Below, one piece after another: positions 1-5,939 of a stretch of DNA of 6,548 nt. This DNA is from an uncultured Campylobacter sp. (lineage in GTDB: Bacteria; Campylobacterota; Campylobacteria; Campylobacterales; Campylobacteraceae). The DNA lies in the NCBI RefSeq assembly GCF_938040115.1, contig NZ_CALHXD010000123.1, forward strand, positions 1 through 6,548. Reading direction: 5' to 3'. Position 1 is the stretch's first letter. Each line of letters begins with the position of its first letter. The notes beneath the pieces are model-generated. The model was not told where the DNA came from. It did no database searches and saw only the letters and a program-made list of their open reading frames with translations. The translations under genes and the position numbers were made by a program.

Positions 1-1
1 A

Positions 2-313
2 AAACACATCGATAGAATCGTGATCGAGGGGCATACGAACTCTGTTGGTAGCTATATGTACAACCTTGATCTATCGCAAAAGCGCGCGTATTCGGTGCTA
101 GATTTTATCTACTCGTGGAACAAGGATAAGCGCCTAGAGCACTATCTCATCGCTAGCGGGCGCAGTTTTAGCGATCTGGTGATGAAAAACGGCAAAGAAG
201 ACCCCGACGCCTCAAGGCGCATCGAGATCAAATTTTCGATCTCGGACAAAGAGTCGATGAAAGAGATGCAAGATCTCTTGGAGCGGCAAAATCAAAAGTA
301 TTCAAAAGACTAA
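2..313 (+). CDS. OmpA-family (OmpA/MotB C-terminal domain) protein, 3' part only
   Basis: The reading frame enters from the left edge and ends at TAA 311-313, so only the C-terminal ~103 residues are present. The GTG at 20 is internal, not a start. The fragment has the hallmarks of the OmpA C-terminal peptidoglycan-binding fold: a strand ending in the I-E-G-H-T-N-S-V-G motif, then a helix containing N-L-D-L-S-Q-K-R-A, and near the end G-R-S-F plus the S-R-R-I-E-I-K-F strand. In this family these elements bind diaminopimelate in peptidoglycan, anchoring outer-membrane lipoproteins or MotB-like stators. A charged tail of about 25 residues, rich in E, K and Q and probably helical, follows the domain. 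The N-terminus is missing, so OmpA/Pal-like and MotB-like (with a membrane helix) cannot be told apart. The 3' end overlaps the next gene by about 23 bp if that gene starts at 291. Confidence 0.85.
   Translation, partial: KHIDRIVIEGHTNSVGSYMYNLDLSQKRAYSVLDFIYSWNKDKRLEHYLIASGRSFSDLVMKNGKEDPDASRRIEIKFSISDKESMKEMQDLLERQNQKYSKD
280..293 (+). promoter_or_regulatory. Ribosome binding site placed for a non-canonical ATC start
   Basis: GGAG at 280-283 lies inside the end of the OmpA-family gene. It is followed after 7 bases by ATC at 291 in the frame of the PLP enzyme. The spacing is ideal for initiation there, whereas no ATG, GTG or TTG occurs in that frame between the in-frame stop TGA at 258-260 and ATG 354. 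That an ATC is really used is an inference. A G-to-C change or base error at 293 would explain it equally well. Confidence 0.45.
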
Positions 314-1502
314 ATTTAACGGACTCGATTTTTACGTACTTCGCGACGATCTGATGGACGGCGAATTTAACGGCAACAAGGCTAGAAAGCTGGAGTATTT
401 CTTGCATGCCGGTCTAGGCGGTATAAAGCGCGTCGTTAGCTACGGCTCAAGCCAGTCAAACGCGATGTATAGCCTAAGCGTTTTTGCGAAGATGAAGGGC
501 TTAGAGTTTCACTACGTCGTTTCAAATTTAAACTCAAATTTAGCGGCAAATCCAGTCGGAAATTTTAAATTCGCCCTTGAAAACGGAATGAAAATCTACA
601 TAGATAAAGATAGACGGGTACGGGCTAGGGCTCTAGCTTACGAACTAGCCGGCCTAAAAGAGGGCGAGATTTACGGCGATGAGGCTGTAAATTTGACGGA
701 TGCTTCTGATAGAAACGGGTTAAATTTAAAGGATACGGGCGGGTCAAATTTGAGCAACTTTGACGAACGGTTCGGTTTTACGGATATAAATTTAAATGCA
801 AAAAATATGTCAAATTTGCAAGCTGAAGTCGAGCCGAATTTACAAAATCTAGGCAGAGAAAATTTGAACAAATTTGACGAACAAGCAGAGCTCGAGAGCG
901 CAAATTTCAGCGAATGCAAAAGCCATAAAAACTCAAATTTTAAAAAATCCGCAGACCAAACAAGCTCAAATTTATCCGCCGCGCAGGATTGCTTCATTGG
1001 CGATTCGCTTTTTATAAACGAGGGCGTTTGGCAGCCGCAGGCGGAGGCGGGCTTTATCTCGCAGGCTAGGCAGATAGAGCGCTGGGCGGATGCGGAGGGC
1101 AAGACCGTTGATATATTTTTGCCCTCGGGTACGGGCACGTCGGCGGCGTTTTTGGCTAAGCATGTCAAATTTGACGTTTTTACCTGTCCTTGCGTGGGCG
1201 ACGCGGACTATCTAAAAAGCGAGATCGAGGCGCTGACGCCAAACTCAAAGGTTCGCATTTTGCCGCCGCCCAAAAAATATCATTTCGGCGATCTAAAGCC
1301 CGAGCTTTATCAAATTTGGCGCAAAGTATGCGAGCAAACAGGGATAGAGTTTGAGCTCATTTACGATCCCGTGGGCTTTTTAACGATGACGTCAAACCTG
1401 GGCGTATTTAAAAACGAGATTTTATACATCCACCAAGGCGGCGCGCTCGGAAATATCAGTCAAAAACTAAGATACGAAAGAAAATTTAAGGAGACGAAAT
1501 GA
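291..1502 (+). CDS. PLP-dependent D-cysteine desulfhydrase / ACC deaminase-family protein with a large low-complexity insertion
   Basis: This is a member of the ACC deaminase/D-cysteine desulfhydrase family of fold-type II PLP enzymes, cytosolic, acting on small amino acids. Visible landmarks, numbered from ATG 354, are G-N-K-A-R-K-L with the presumed PLP lysine at 9, S-S-Q-S-N at 32-36, the phosphate-binding loop L-P-S-G-T-G-T-S at 256-263, D-P-V at 338-340, and I-H-Q-G-G at 359-363. Starting at ATG 354 leaves only eight residues before the lysine. The open frame continues upstream and encodes F-N-G-L-D-F-Y-V-L-R-D-D-L, the usual family N-terminus, so I place the start at ATC 291, giving 403 codons. 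Residues 111-217 are a repeat-like insertion absent from the family core; without it the protein would be about 296 residues. The stop overlaps the hisD start (ATGA), suggesting co-translation. The exact substrate cannot be read from the sequence. Confidence 0.85.
   Translation: MKSIQKTKFNGLDFYVLRDDLMDGEFNGNKARKLEYFLHAGLGGIKRVVSYGSSQSNAMYSLSVFAKMKGLEFHYVVSNLNSNLAANPVGNFKFALENGMKIYIDKDRRVRARALAYELAGLKEGEIYGDEAVNLTDASDRNGLNLKDTGGSNLSNFDERFGFTDINLNAKNMSNLQAEVEPNLQNLGRENLNKFDEQAELESANFSECKSHKNSNFKKSADQTSSNLSAAQDCFIGDSLFINEGVWQPQAEAGFISQARQIERWADAEGKTVDIFLPSGTGTSAAFLAKHVKFDVFTCPCVGDADYLKSEIEALTPNSKVRILPPPKKYHFGDLKPELYQIWRKVCEQTGIEFELIYDPVGFLTMTSNLGVFKNEILYIHQGGALGNISQKLRYERKFKETK
684..1004 (+). 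repeat. In-frame low-complexity insertion built on AAATTT units
   Basis: Between the family segments ending G-E-I-Y-G-D-E and beginning L-F-I-N-E-G-V-W lie about 107 residues rich in N, S, L, D, E and K. Ten AAATTT hexamers start at 689, 722, 746, 788, 812, 860, 870, 902, 935 and 968, with a GAATTT at 836. All except 870 sit in the same codon phase and encode Asn-Leu or Asn-Phe. Several are spaced 24 bp (746 excluded: 722-746, 788-812, 812-836, 836-860) or 33 bp (689-722, 902-935, 935-968), that is 8 or 11 codons. This looks like a decayed tandem-repeat expansion. The residues between the Asn-Leu/Phe pairs are not visibly conserved. Confidence 0.65.
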
Positions 1503-2794
1503 AGTTTTTACTCACTAGCAACGAAAATTTTAAGGACTATTTTGCGGCTTTGGTGAACCGCTCAAACGGCGATATGAGCGCGGTTATGCCAGCCGTTTCG
1601 CAGATACTTGAGGACGTGCGCGCTAGAGGCGACGAGGCGCTCTTTGAGCAGATAGAGAAATTTGACCGCTGGAAACCCGACGCAAATACCCTAAAAATCG
1701 GTACCGACGAGATGCAAAAGGCATACGACGGCATAGATAGCTGCCTGCGAAACGCGCTAAATTTAGCCTTTGAGCGCATAAAAAGCTACCACGAAAAAAG
1801 CCTGCCAAAAACCTGGATAGAGCACGACGAGCACGGCGTTTTGCTAGGCGCAAAGTACACTCCGCTAGACCGCGCCGGACTATATATCCCCGGAGGCAAG
1901 GCCGCCTATCCTAGCTCGCTTCTCATGAACGCCGTCCCGGCCCTGGTCGCGGGCGTTGGGGAAATAGTAGTCTGCACGCCTGCCGTCGGGGGCAAGGTAA
2001 ATACGCTACTGCTAGCAGCCATGCACGTCTGCGGCATCAAGGAGGCCTATAGGGTGGGCGGTGCGTCGGCGGTAGCGGCGATGGCCTACGGCACGAAAAC
2101 GATCAAAAAAACCGACGTCATCACGGGCCCTGGTAACATATACGTCGCGACGGCTAAAAAGCTAGTTTACGGCGAGGTAAATATCGATATGATCGCCGGC
2201 CCTAGCGAGATCTGCGTCATAGCAGACGAGAGCGCCGACCCTCGCCACATCGCCGTGGATCTGCTCTCGCAGGCCGAGCACGACGAGATGGCTAGCGCCG
2301 TACTCATCACGCCAAATCAAGCTTTCGGCGCGACGGTGCAAAGGCATATAAACGAGGAGATTAAGACTCTAGCTAGGCAGCCCATCGCGCAGGTTAGTAT
2401 CGATAAAAAGGGTGCTATCATCGTAGCTAGCGACCTTGATGAGTGCGTGAGACTGGCTAACGAGCTAGCGCCCGAGCACCTAGAGATCGCGACAAACGAC
2501 GCGATGGAGCTGGCCGCGCAGATCAGGCACGCGGGCGCGATATTTATCGGGCACTTTACGCCTGAAGCGATGGGCGACTATCTAGCAGGACCGAACCATA
2601 CGCTGCCCACAGGCGGTAGCGCGAGATTTTATTCGCCTCTCGGGGTTGAAAATTTTATGAAGCGCACTTCGCTCATCTCGCTAAACGCAAAAGGCATAAG
2701 CGAGCTGGGAAATGCGTGCATGAAGCTAGCCGATGCCGAGGGGCTGGGGGCGCATAAGCGTTCGGTCGCGGTTAGGCTTGAAGCTCTTAAGTGA
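1499..2794 (+). CDS. hisD: Histidinol dehydrogenase
   Basis: HisD catalyses the last two steps of histidine synthesis, the NAD-dependent oxidation of L-histidinol to L-histidine through histidinal, as a cytosolic zinc homodimer. The 431-residue length is normal for the family. Zinc-ligand positions known from the E. coli enzyme are all present: Gln258, His261, Asp360 and His419. So is the catalytic pair Glu326-His327 in E-L-A-P-E-H. Other signatures are G-L-Y-I-P-G-G near 127-133, T-G-P-G-N-I-Y near 209-215, and A-G-P-S-E near 233-237. ATG 1499 is preceded by AAGGAG at 1488-1493 and overlaps the upstream TGA by one base each way, so translation is probably coupled to the PLP enzyme. No other his gene lies in the window. 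The gene is clearly GC-richer than the DNA to its right and holds only about four AAATTT hexamers, unlike its neighbours. Confidence 0.97.
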   Translation: MKFLLTSNENFKDYFAALVNRSNGDMSAVMPAVSQILEDVRARGDEALFEQIEKFDRWKPDANTLKIGTDEMQKAYDGIDSCLRNALNLAFERIKSYHEKSLPKTWIEHDEHGVLLGAKYTPLDRAGLYIPGGKAAYPSSLLMNAVPALVAGVGEIVVCTPAVGGKVNTLLLAAMHVCGIKEAYRVGGASAVAAMAYGTKTIKKTDVITGPGNIYVATAKKLVYGEVNIDMIAGPSEICVIADESADPRHIAVDLLSQAEHDEMASAVLITPNQAFGATVQRHINEEIKTLARQPIAQVSIDKKGAIIVASDLDECVRLANELAPEHLEIATNDAMELAAQIRHAGAIFIGHFTPEAMGDYLAGPNHTLPTGGSARFYSPLGVENFMKRTSLISLNAKGISELGNACMKLADAEGLGAHKRSVAVRLEALK

Positions 2795-2800
2795 TTTTAG

Positions 2801-2918
2801 GGCATTATCTCTTGGACGCTTTTTGAAGGGCTAGTAAAAATAAATACTCACGGACGACCGGTCCGCTCCGTTTTATTTTTACGTCGCAACTTCAAAAATC
2901 GCCTCAAGATATAACGCC
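2801..2918 (+). terminator. 118-bp nested palindrome with a bidirectional intrinsic terminator at its core, after hisD
   Basis: The element begins six bases after the hisD stop. Its outer arms, 2801-2828 and 2890-2918, pair at 24 positions with four mismatches and one bulged base. Middle arms 2834-2844 (GTAAAAATAAA) and 2872-2882 pair without mismatch. The centre has a GC-rich stem that can form as CGGAC/GTCCG (2851-2855 with 2861-2865) or as ACGGA/TCCGT (2850-2854 with 2867-2871), and contains the palindrome GACCGGTC at 2856-2863. A GC-rich stem flanked by an A-run on the left and a T-run on the right is the form of an intrinsic terminator that works on both strands. The large outer arms are not needed for termination, so the element may also be a mobile or structured-RNA remnant. 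Confidence 0.7.
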
Positions 2919-3156
2919 TTGTATTTAAATTTGTTTCTGTCCGTCGATGGACTTTGCGTCCTATCTTGGGACGAAATTTGATAAAAACATTTAAATTTGC
3001 TCAAAACTCTTTGCCGCGAGTTTTGCGTGCGAAATTTGAAGGCTTTTGCATAGTTATCTCTCGGGAGCTTTTAACGGAACTCGCGAAAAAACGGATTGGT
3101 GGACTGGCTTGTCCAGCCTGCGCCTATTTTTCACTTCGTAACCCTTAAAATCTCTC
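2919..3156. other. Non-coding intergenic stretch with small inverted repeats
   Basis: No credible gene is seen in this part of the hisD-to-3303 gap. It contains CGTCC/GGACG arms around 2958-2974, an 8-bp inverted repeat CGCGAGTT (3015-3022) with AACTCGCG (3078-3085), and a short hairpin TGGAC/GTCCA near 3100-3115. The many small hairpins suggest a structured transcript or decayed repeat DNA rather than coding sequence. Confidence 0.4.
3048..3082 (+). repeat. Diverged copy of the left arm of the post-hisD palindrome
   Basis: Aligned to 2802-2833, this segment shares GCAT, then TATCTCT, then GG and GCTTTT in the same order, with about 22 identical positions in 31 and a 3-base insertion. It lies in the loop of the CGCGAGTT/AACTCGCG inverted repeat. 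The alignment was made by eye and is moderate, so common origin is an inference. Confidence 0.35.
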
Positions 3157-3184
3157 CAAGAGATAATATCTCTTGAATTTTTTT
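3157..3184 (+). terminator. Hairpin followed by seven T residues
   Basis: CAAGAGATA (3157-3165) and TATCTCTTG (3167-3175) are perfect complements around a single base. In RNA this gives a stem of about 6-7 pairs, followed by AA and then T at 3178-3184. It fits a plus-strand intrinsic terminator for transcripts leaving the hisD side. The right arm shares the 9-mer TATCTCTTG with 2806-2814 in the large palindrome, so it may be a third relative of that arm. Confidence 0.5.
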
Positions 3185-3267
3185 GGATAAATTTTAAATT
3201 GGCCGCGAGATCGGTGCTTGAATTTTACAAAATAAACATACGAGCGGCTTGCTAAAATTTACGTTTT

Positions 3268-3282
3268 TATAAAATTTACGGC
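3268..3282 (+). promoter_or_regulatory. Predicted sigma-70 promoter (-10 TATAAAAT) of the unknown gene
   Basis: TATAAAAT at 3268-3275 follows a T-run, as in Campylobacter vegetative promoters, where the -35 box is weak. Transcription would start near 3282, giving a leader of about 20 bases that carries the AAGGAG ribosome site at 3293-3298. Confidence 0.5.
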
Positions 3283-3302
3283 AATCTCGCAAAAGGAGAC
3301 AA

Positions 3303-3743
3303 ATGAGTCCGAAAAATCCCGTTTCAAATTTTATTTCAGCGGGTGATGAGATGCTCGCTTTTTTGTCAAATTTGGGCCAAAAGTGGCGTATTAGCGACGA
3401 CGGAGCGGAGTTTATAGAGCGAAATTTTACTTTTGTCGGCTCAAAACCGGTTTTCCAAAATTTAAAAGATTATAAAACGGCTGATTATAAAAATTTTACC
3501 GATATTAAAAACTTTCTAAACTCAAATCCAAATATCCAAAGTAAAATTTTAAGCGGCGAGATAAGTTACGTCGGAGACAATCTAAGCGGCACAGGGGTCA
3601 AATTTGACCCTGAGTATTTTTACGATTTTTTAAAATTTACGGTTGAAAACATCCCGGAGCATCGCTATTTTTGCAGTTCCGAGGCGGGCTGGATTTTACT
3701 CGTCGCGATGGAGGGATATGTAGAATTTGCTATTCTAAATTAA
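3303..3743 (+). CDS. Hypothetical protein of 146 residues, function unknown
   Basis: I do not recognise this protein. The start is well supported: AAGGAG at 3293-3298, a 4-base gap, then ATG, with a TATAAAAT promoter upstream. It has no signal peptide, no clear transmembrane helix and no catalytic motif, and looks like a small soluble, moderately acidic and aromatic-rich protein. The central part is rich in N, K, D and F. The C-terminal third (E-Y-F-Y-D-F-L-K-F and then G-W-I-L-L-V-A-M-E-G-Y-V-E-F-A) looks like an ordered alpha/beta segment. The gene is AT-rich compared with hisD, carries many AAATTT hexamers, and stands alone as a single transcription unit bounded by hairpins on both sides. 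This would suit a horizontally gained or lineage-specific gene. A small immunity-like or partner protein is possible, but nothing in the sequence proves it. Confidence 0.75.
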   Translation: MSPKNPVSNFISAGDEMLAFLSNLGQKWRISDDGAEFIERNFTFVGSKPVFQNLKDYKTADYKNFTDIKNFLNSNPNIQSKILSGEISYVGDNLSGTGVKFDPEYFYDFLKFTVENIPEHRYFCSSEAGWILLVAMEGYVEFAILN

Positions 3744-3765
3744 CGGACTCGCTAAATTTAGTCCG
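3744..3765 (+). terminator. Hairpin directly after the 146-residue gene
   Basis: CGGACT (3744-3749) pairs perfectly with AGTCCG (3760-3765) across a 10-base loop and starts immediately after the TAA stop. There is no strong T-run after it (CTTATAAAC), so termination is likely but would be inefficient or aided by the further hairpins downstream. Confidence 0.4.
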
Positions 3766-3810
3766 CTTATAAACTTGCGCAATCGCCGCAAATCAGCCTT
3801 GCGCATGCTG

Positions 3811-3834
3811 TTGCTTAAAATTAAGCAAATTTGC
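3811..3834. repeat. Tandem perfect palindromes in the convergent intergenic region
   Basis: TTGCTTAA (3811-3818) and TTAAGCAA (3821-3828) are perfect complements around AA. They run directly into GCAAATTTGC (3825-3834), itself a perfect 10-bp palindrome. Upstream, the 8-mer CTTGCGCA occurs twice (3774-3781 and 3798-3805). These could be a second terminator or a protein-binding site; no T-run follows. Confidence 0.35.
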
Positions 3835-3878
3835 AAAAATACGTTACCGTTGTCTATTTTTAGCCGCCTGTCTTAAAG

Positions 3879-3916
3879 TTTCTAAACCCCGCCTTAAATC
3901 AGACGGAGTTTAGAAA
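3879..3916. terminator. Shared hairpin between convergent genes
   Basis: TTTCTAAACCCCG (3879-3891) pairs with CGGAGTTTAGAAA (3904-3916), giving 12 pairs and one mismatch around a 12-base loop. It lies 20 bases past the stop of the minus-strand ankyrin gene and downstream of the plus-strand 146-residue gene. The arms end in A- and T-rich sequence, so it could stop transcription from both sides. Confidence 0.5.
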
Positions 3917-3935
3917 ATATATATATGAGTCAAAT

Positions 3936-4424
3936 TTAGGCAGTTTTTGCACTCTTGTTGCTAAAAATTTCTAAAAATTTAACTGCTATTTTTTGAAATA
4001 GTTTTTCTTTTTTACGTTTGCTAAGTAAAAATTTTGCCGTCTCGCTTCTACCAAACATCACCGCAAAGATGTAAGGCGTCATCCCTAATCCATTATTTAC
4101 TTCGATATCGGCTCCGGCATCAACTAGCGCTTTTACTACGTCTAAGTGCCCCTTAAACGCAGCGCCCGCAAGCGGAGTTTGCCCGCGGTCGTTGCGTTCA
4201 TCTACTCTAGCGCCGTTTGAGAGTAGCATATTTACGGTATTTAGAGCATTGTTGTAGCTAGCCAGCATCAAAAGCGTATCGCCTTTGGCTGATTTTAAAT
4301 TTACGCTAAGCCCCGCCTTTATCATCTTTTCTAGCTCGTCTGCTTCGTCTTGCCTCGCAAAATCAAGTGCCATGGCGCAAAGTTCGCTATATCTTTGCTC
4401 TTCAGCTTGCGTTAAATTTGTCAA
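3936..4424 (-). CDS. Ankyrin-repeat protein, catalase partner (Cj1386-like)
   Basis: This 162-residue protein consists almost wholly of ankyrin repeats: a degenerate one at about 14-46, clear repeats at about 47-79 (G-D-T-L-L-M-L-A-S) and 80-112 (G-Q-T-P-L-A-G-A-A-F-K-G-H-L-D-V-V), and a last one at about 113-138. A lysine-rich tail follows. There is no signal peptide, so it is probably cytoplasmic. The start is TTG at 4424-4422, which overlaps the katA stop as TTGA and has AAGG seven bases upstream within katA; translation is therefore probably coupled. In C. jejuni the ankyrin protein Cj1386, directly downstream of katA, is known to promote haem delivery to catalase, and a katB-ankB pair exists in Pseudomonas. 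The position and size here support the same role, but that is inference from context. A start further downstream at Met18 would break the first repeat. Confidence 0.9.
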   Translation of the reverse strand: MTNLTQAEEQRYSELCAMALDFARQDEADELEKMIKAGLSVNLKSAKGDTLLMLASYNNALNTVNMLLSNGARVDERNDRGQTPLAGAAFKGHLDVVKALVDAGADIEVNNGLGMTPYIFAVMFGRSETAKFLLSKRKKEKLFQKIAVKFLEIFSNKSAKTA

Positions 4425-5857
4425 ATTTTAGCCTTTAGAGCTGCTCTGACGCCGTTTGCGTACTCTGGCGAGATTTGCTCAAAGTGACCTATCGCGCGCT
4501 CTTTTATCACTTCGCTCACGCCAGCCATACTCTCTGCGATATTGCTAAAAAGCTGTGATTTTTGGCTATCGTTCATTAGTGCAAAAAGCGCTCTAGGTTG
4601 CGAGTAATAATCCTGATCCTCGGCTCTATGGTCGTATCTTTGCATTGCGCCTTCTAAATTTATATCAGGCTCTAGCAGGCTTCTATCTTCTTTGCCGCCG
4701 CCAAAGCTGTTTGGCTCATAGTAGGCCTTGTCGTCGAGTTCATACATTCCGTTATTCATCGCACCGCCCACGACGTAGGTGTTTATTTCGCTTATCGGAC
4801 GATTTACGCTTAGCTGCGCGTAGTGCGTGCCTATGCGGTATCTTTGAGCGTCTGGATAGCTAAAGATTCTGGCTTGAAGCATTTTATCGGGGCTAAAGCT
4901 GATACCAGGGACTATATTTGACGGACTAAATGCGGCTTGCTCTACTTCGTTGAAGTAATTTTTAGGGTTTTCATTTAGCGTCATGACGCCAACGTCGATA
5001 AGCGGAAATTCCTTATGAGACCATGTTTTGGTTAGGTCAAATGGGTTAAATTTGACGCTTTTTGCTTGATCTTGGGTCATTATTTGGATTTTAAAATCCC
5101 AACTTGGAAAATCTCCTTTTTCTATGCTTTCAAAGAGGTCTCTTTGGTTGCTCTCCCTGTCTTTTGCGATTATTTGCGCGGCTTCATCGTTGGTTAAATT
5201 TTTAATGCCTTGACGAGTTTTAAAGTGAAATTTGACCCAAAATCTCTCGTTTTTGTCATTTATAAAGCTATAGGTGTGGCTGCCAAATCCATGCATATGG
5301 CGGTAGCTAGCAGGTATGCCGCGGTCGCTCATTAAAATCGTAACTTGGTGCATAGTTTCAGGGCTCAAGCTCCAAAAATCCCAAGCGGCTTCGTTTGAGC
5401 GTAGATGCGTGCGCGGGTCGCGTTTTTGAGTATGGATGAAATCTGGGAATTTATACGGGTCTTTGATGAAAAAAATCGGAGTGTTGTTGCCGACTAAGTC
5501 CCAGTTGCCCTCTTTTGTGTAAAATTTAATCGCAAAGCCCCTTACGTCGCGCTCGGCATCAGCCGCTCCGGCCTCTCCGGCTACGGTAGAAAATCTCAGG
5601 AACAGTCTCGTTTTCTCGCCTTTTTGCAAGACATTTGCTTTCGTATAGCGCGAGATATCGTGCGTGATCTCTAGCGTACCGTACGCAGCGCTACCTTTTG
5701 CATGGACGGCTCTTTCCGGGATACGTTCTCTGTTTTGGTGGGCTAGTTTTTCAAGTAGTTGATAATCTTGTAGCATTATGCCGCCGCGACTACCCGCAGT
5801 AAGCGAGTTTTGATTGTCGGCTATCGGATTGCCTGAAGTGGTGGTTAGTTTTTTCAT
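4421..5857 (-). CDS. katA: Monofunctional haem catalase
   Basis: KatA converts two hydrogen peroxide molecules to water and oxygen in the cytoplasm, protecting this microaerophile from peroxide. The 478 residues fit the small-subunit haem b catalases. Distal haem residues are His52 in R-A-V-H-A-K-G and Asn125 in G-N-N-T-P-I-F-F. The proximal haem ligand is Tyr334, with Arg330, in R-I-F-S-Y-P-D. F-D-L-T-K-T-W, a family motif, is near 273-279. No export signal is present. ATG 5857 has AAGGA upstream on the minus strand (complement of TCCTT at 5863-5867). It is first in an operon with the overlapping ankyrin gene. In C. jejuni katA is repressed by PerR and induced by peroxide and iron limitation; an AT-rich dyad upstream here is consistent with similar control but does not prove it. 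No damage is visible. Confidence 0.97.
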   Translation of the reverse strand: MKKLTTTSGNPIADNQNSLTAGSRGGIMLQDYQLLEKLAHQNRERIPERAVHAKGSAAYGTLEITHDISRYTKANVLQKGEKTRLFLRFSTVAGEAGAADAERDVRGFAIKFYTKEGNWDLVGNNTPIFFIKDPYKFPDFIHTQKRDPRTHLRSNEAAWDFWSLSPETMHQVTILMSDRGIPASYRHMHGFGSHTYSFINDKNERFWVKFHFKTRQGIKNLTNDEAAQIIAKDRESNQRDLFESIEKGDFPSWDFKIQIMTQDQAKSVKFNPFDLTKTWSHKEFPLIDVGVMTLNENPKNYFNEVEQAAFSPSNIVPGISFSPDKMLQARIFSYPDAQRYRIGTHYAQLSVNRPISEINTYVVGGAMNNGMYELDDKAYYEPNSFGGGKEDRSLLEPDINLEGAMQRYDHRAEDQDYYSQPRALFALMNDSQKSQLFSNIAESMAGVSEVIKERAIGHFEQISPEYANGVRAALKAKI

Positions 5858-5884
5858 ATTTTTCCTTTTTAATAAAAATTGTTA

Positions 5885-5897
5885 TTTCGGAATTATA
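5885..5897 (-). promoter_or_regulatory. Predicted katA promoter (-10 TATAAT)
   Basis: Read on the minus strand, TATAAT occupies 5897-5892, about 35 bases before the katA ATG. Transcription would begin near 5885 and give a leader of roughly 28 bases including the ribosome site. The sequence upstream of it is T- and A-rich, with no clear -35 box, as usual in Campylobacter. Confidence 0.55.
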
Positions 5898-5900
5898 CTT

Positions 5901-5939
5901 ATTTAGAATAAAATTTTTCTTAAATAATAAAAATTATTA
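5901..5939. promoter_or_regulatory. Candidate operator (PerR/Fur-type) upstream of katA
   Basis: AATAAT (5923-5928) and ATTATT (5933-5938) form a perfect dyad around four A residues, and a weaker symmetrical AT-rich segment spans about 5902-5924. Both sit just upstream of the katA -10 box, where a PerR- or Fur-family dimer could block or direct the polymerase. The DNA is so AT-rich that such dyads can occur by chance. Confidence 0.3.

Noticed and set aside
2..313. ZorB-type (Zorya defence) identity for the OmpA-family fragment
   Set aside because: ZorB shares this domain, but only the C-terminal domain is visible and the downstream genes are metabolic, with no ZorC, ZorD or ZorE-like gene. 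Nothing supports a defence role.
354..356. ATG 354 as the start of the PLP enzyme
   Set aside because: It would remove the conserved N-terminal segment with R-D-D-L and leave only eight residues before the PLP lysine. It remains the first ordinary start codon, so automated annotation may choose it.
689..973. AAATTT series as a CRISPR array
   Set aside because: The repeated unit is only six bases, the spacings vary in multiples of three, and the whole series is in frame within a protein gene.
671..1168. 165-codon minus-strand open frame opposite the PLP enzyme
   Set aside because: It lies antisense to the insertion and flanking core. Its Lys-Phe-rich repeats are simply the complement of the AAATTT units, and it has no ribosome site.
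2801..2918. Complete insertion sequence or MITE
   Set aside because: I see no transposase and no clear target-site duplication directly beside the arms, so mobility is kept only as a hypothesis.
2954..3148. 64-codon plus-strand frame with a C-P-A-C motif in the gap after hisD
   Set aside because: It starts at TTG without a ribosome site, overlaps several inverted repeats, and resembles no protein I know. It is most likely chance.
4645..4863. 72-codon plus-strand frame inside katA
   Set aside because: It is antisense to a conserved part of catalase, rich in Arg, Leu and Cys as expected of a shadow frame, and has no ribosome site.
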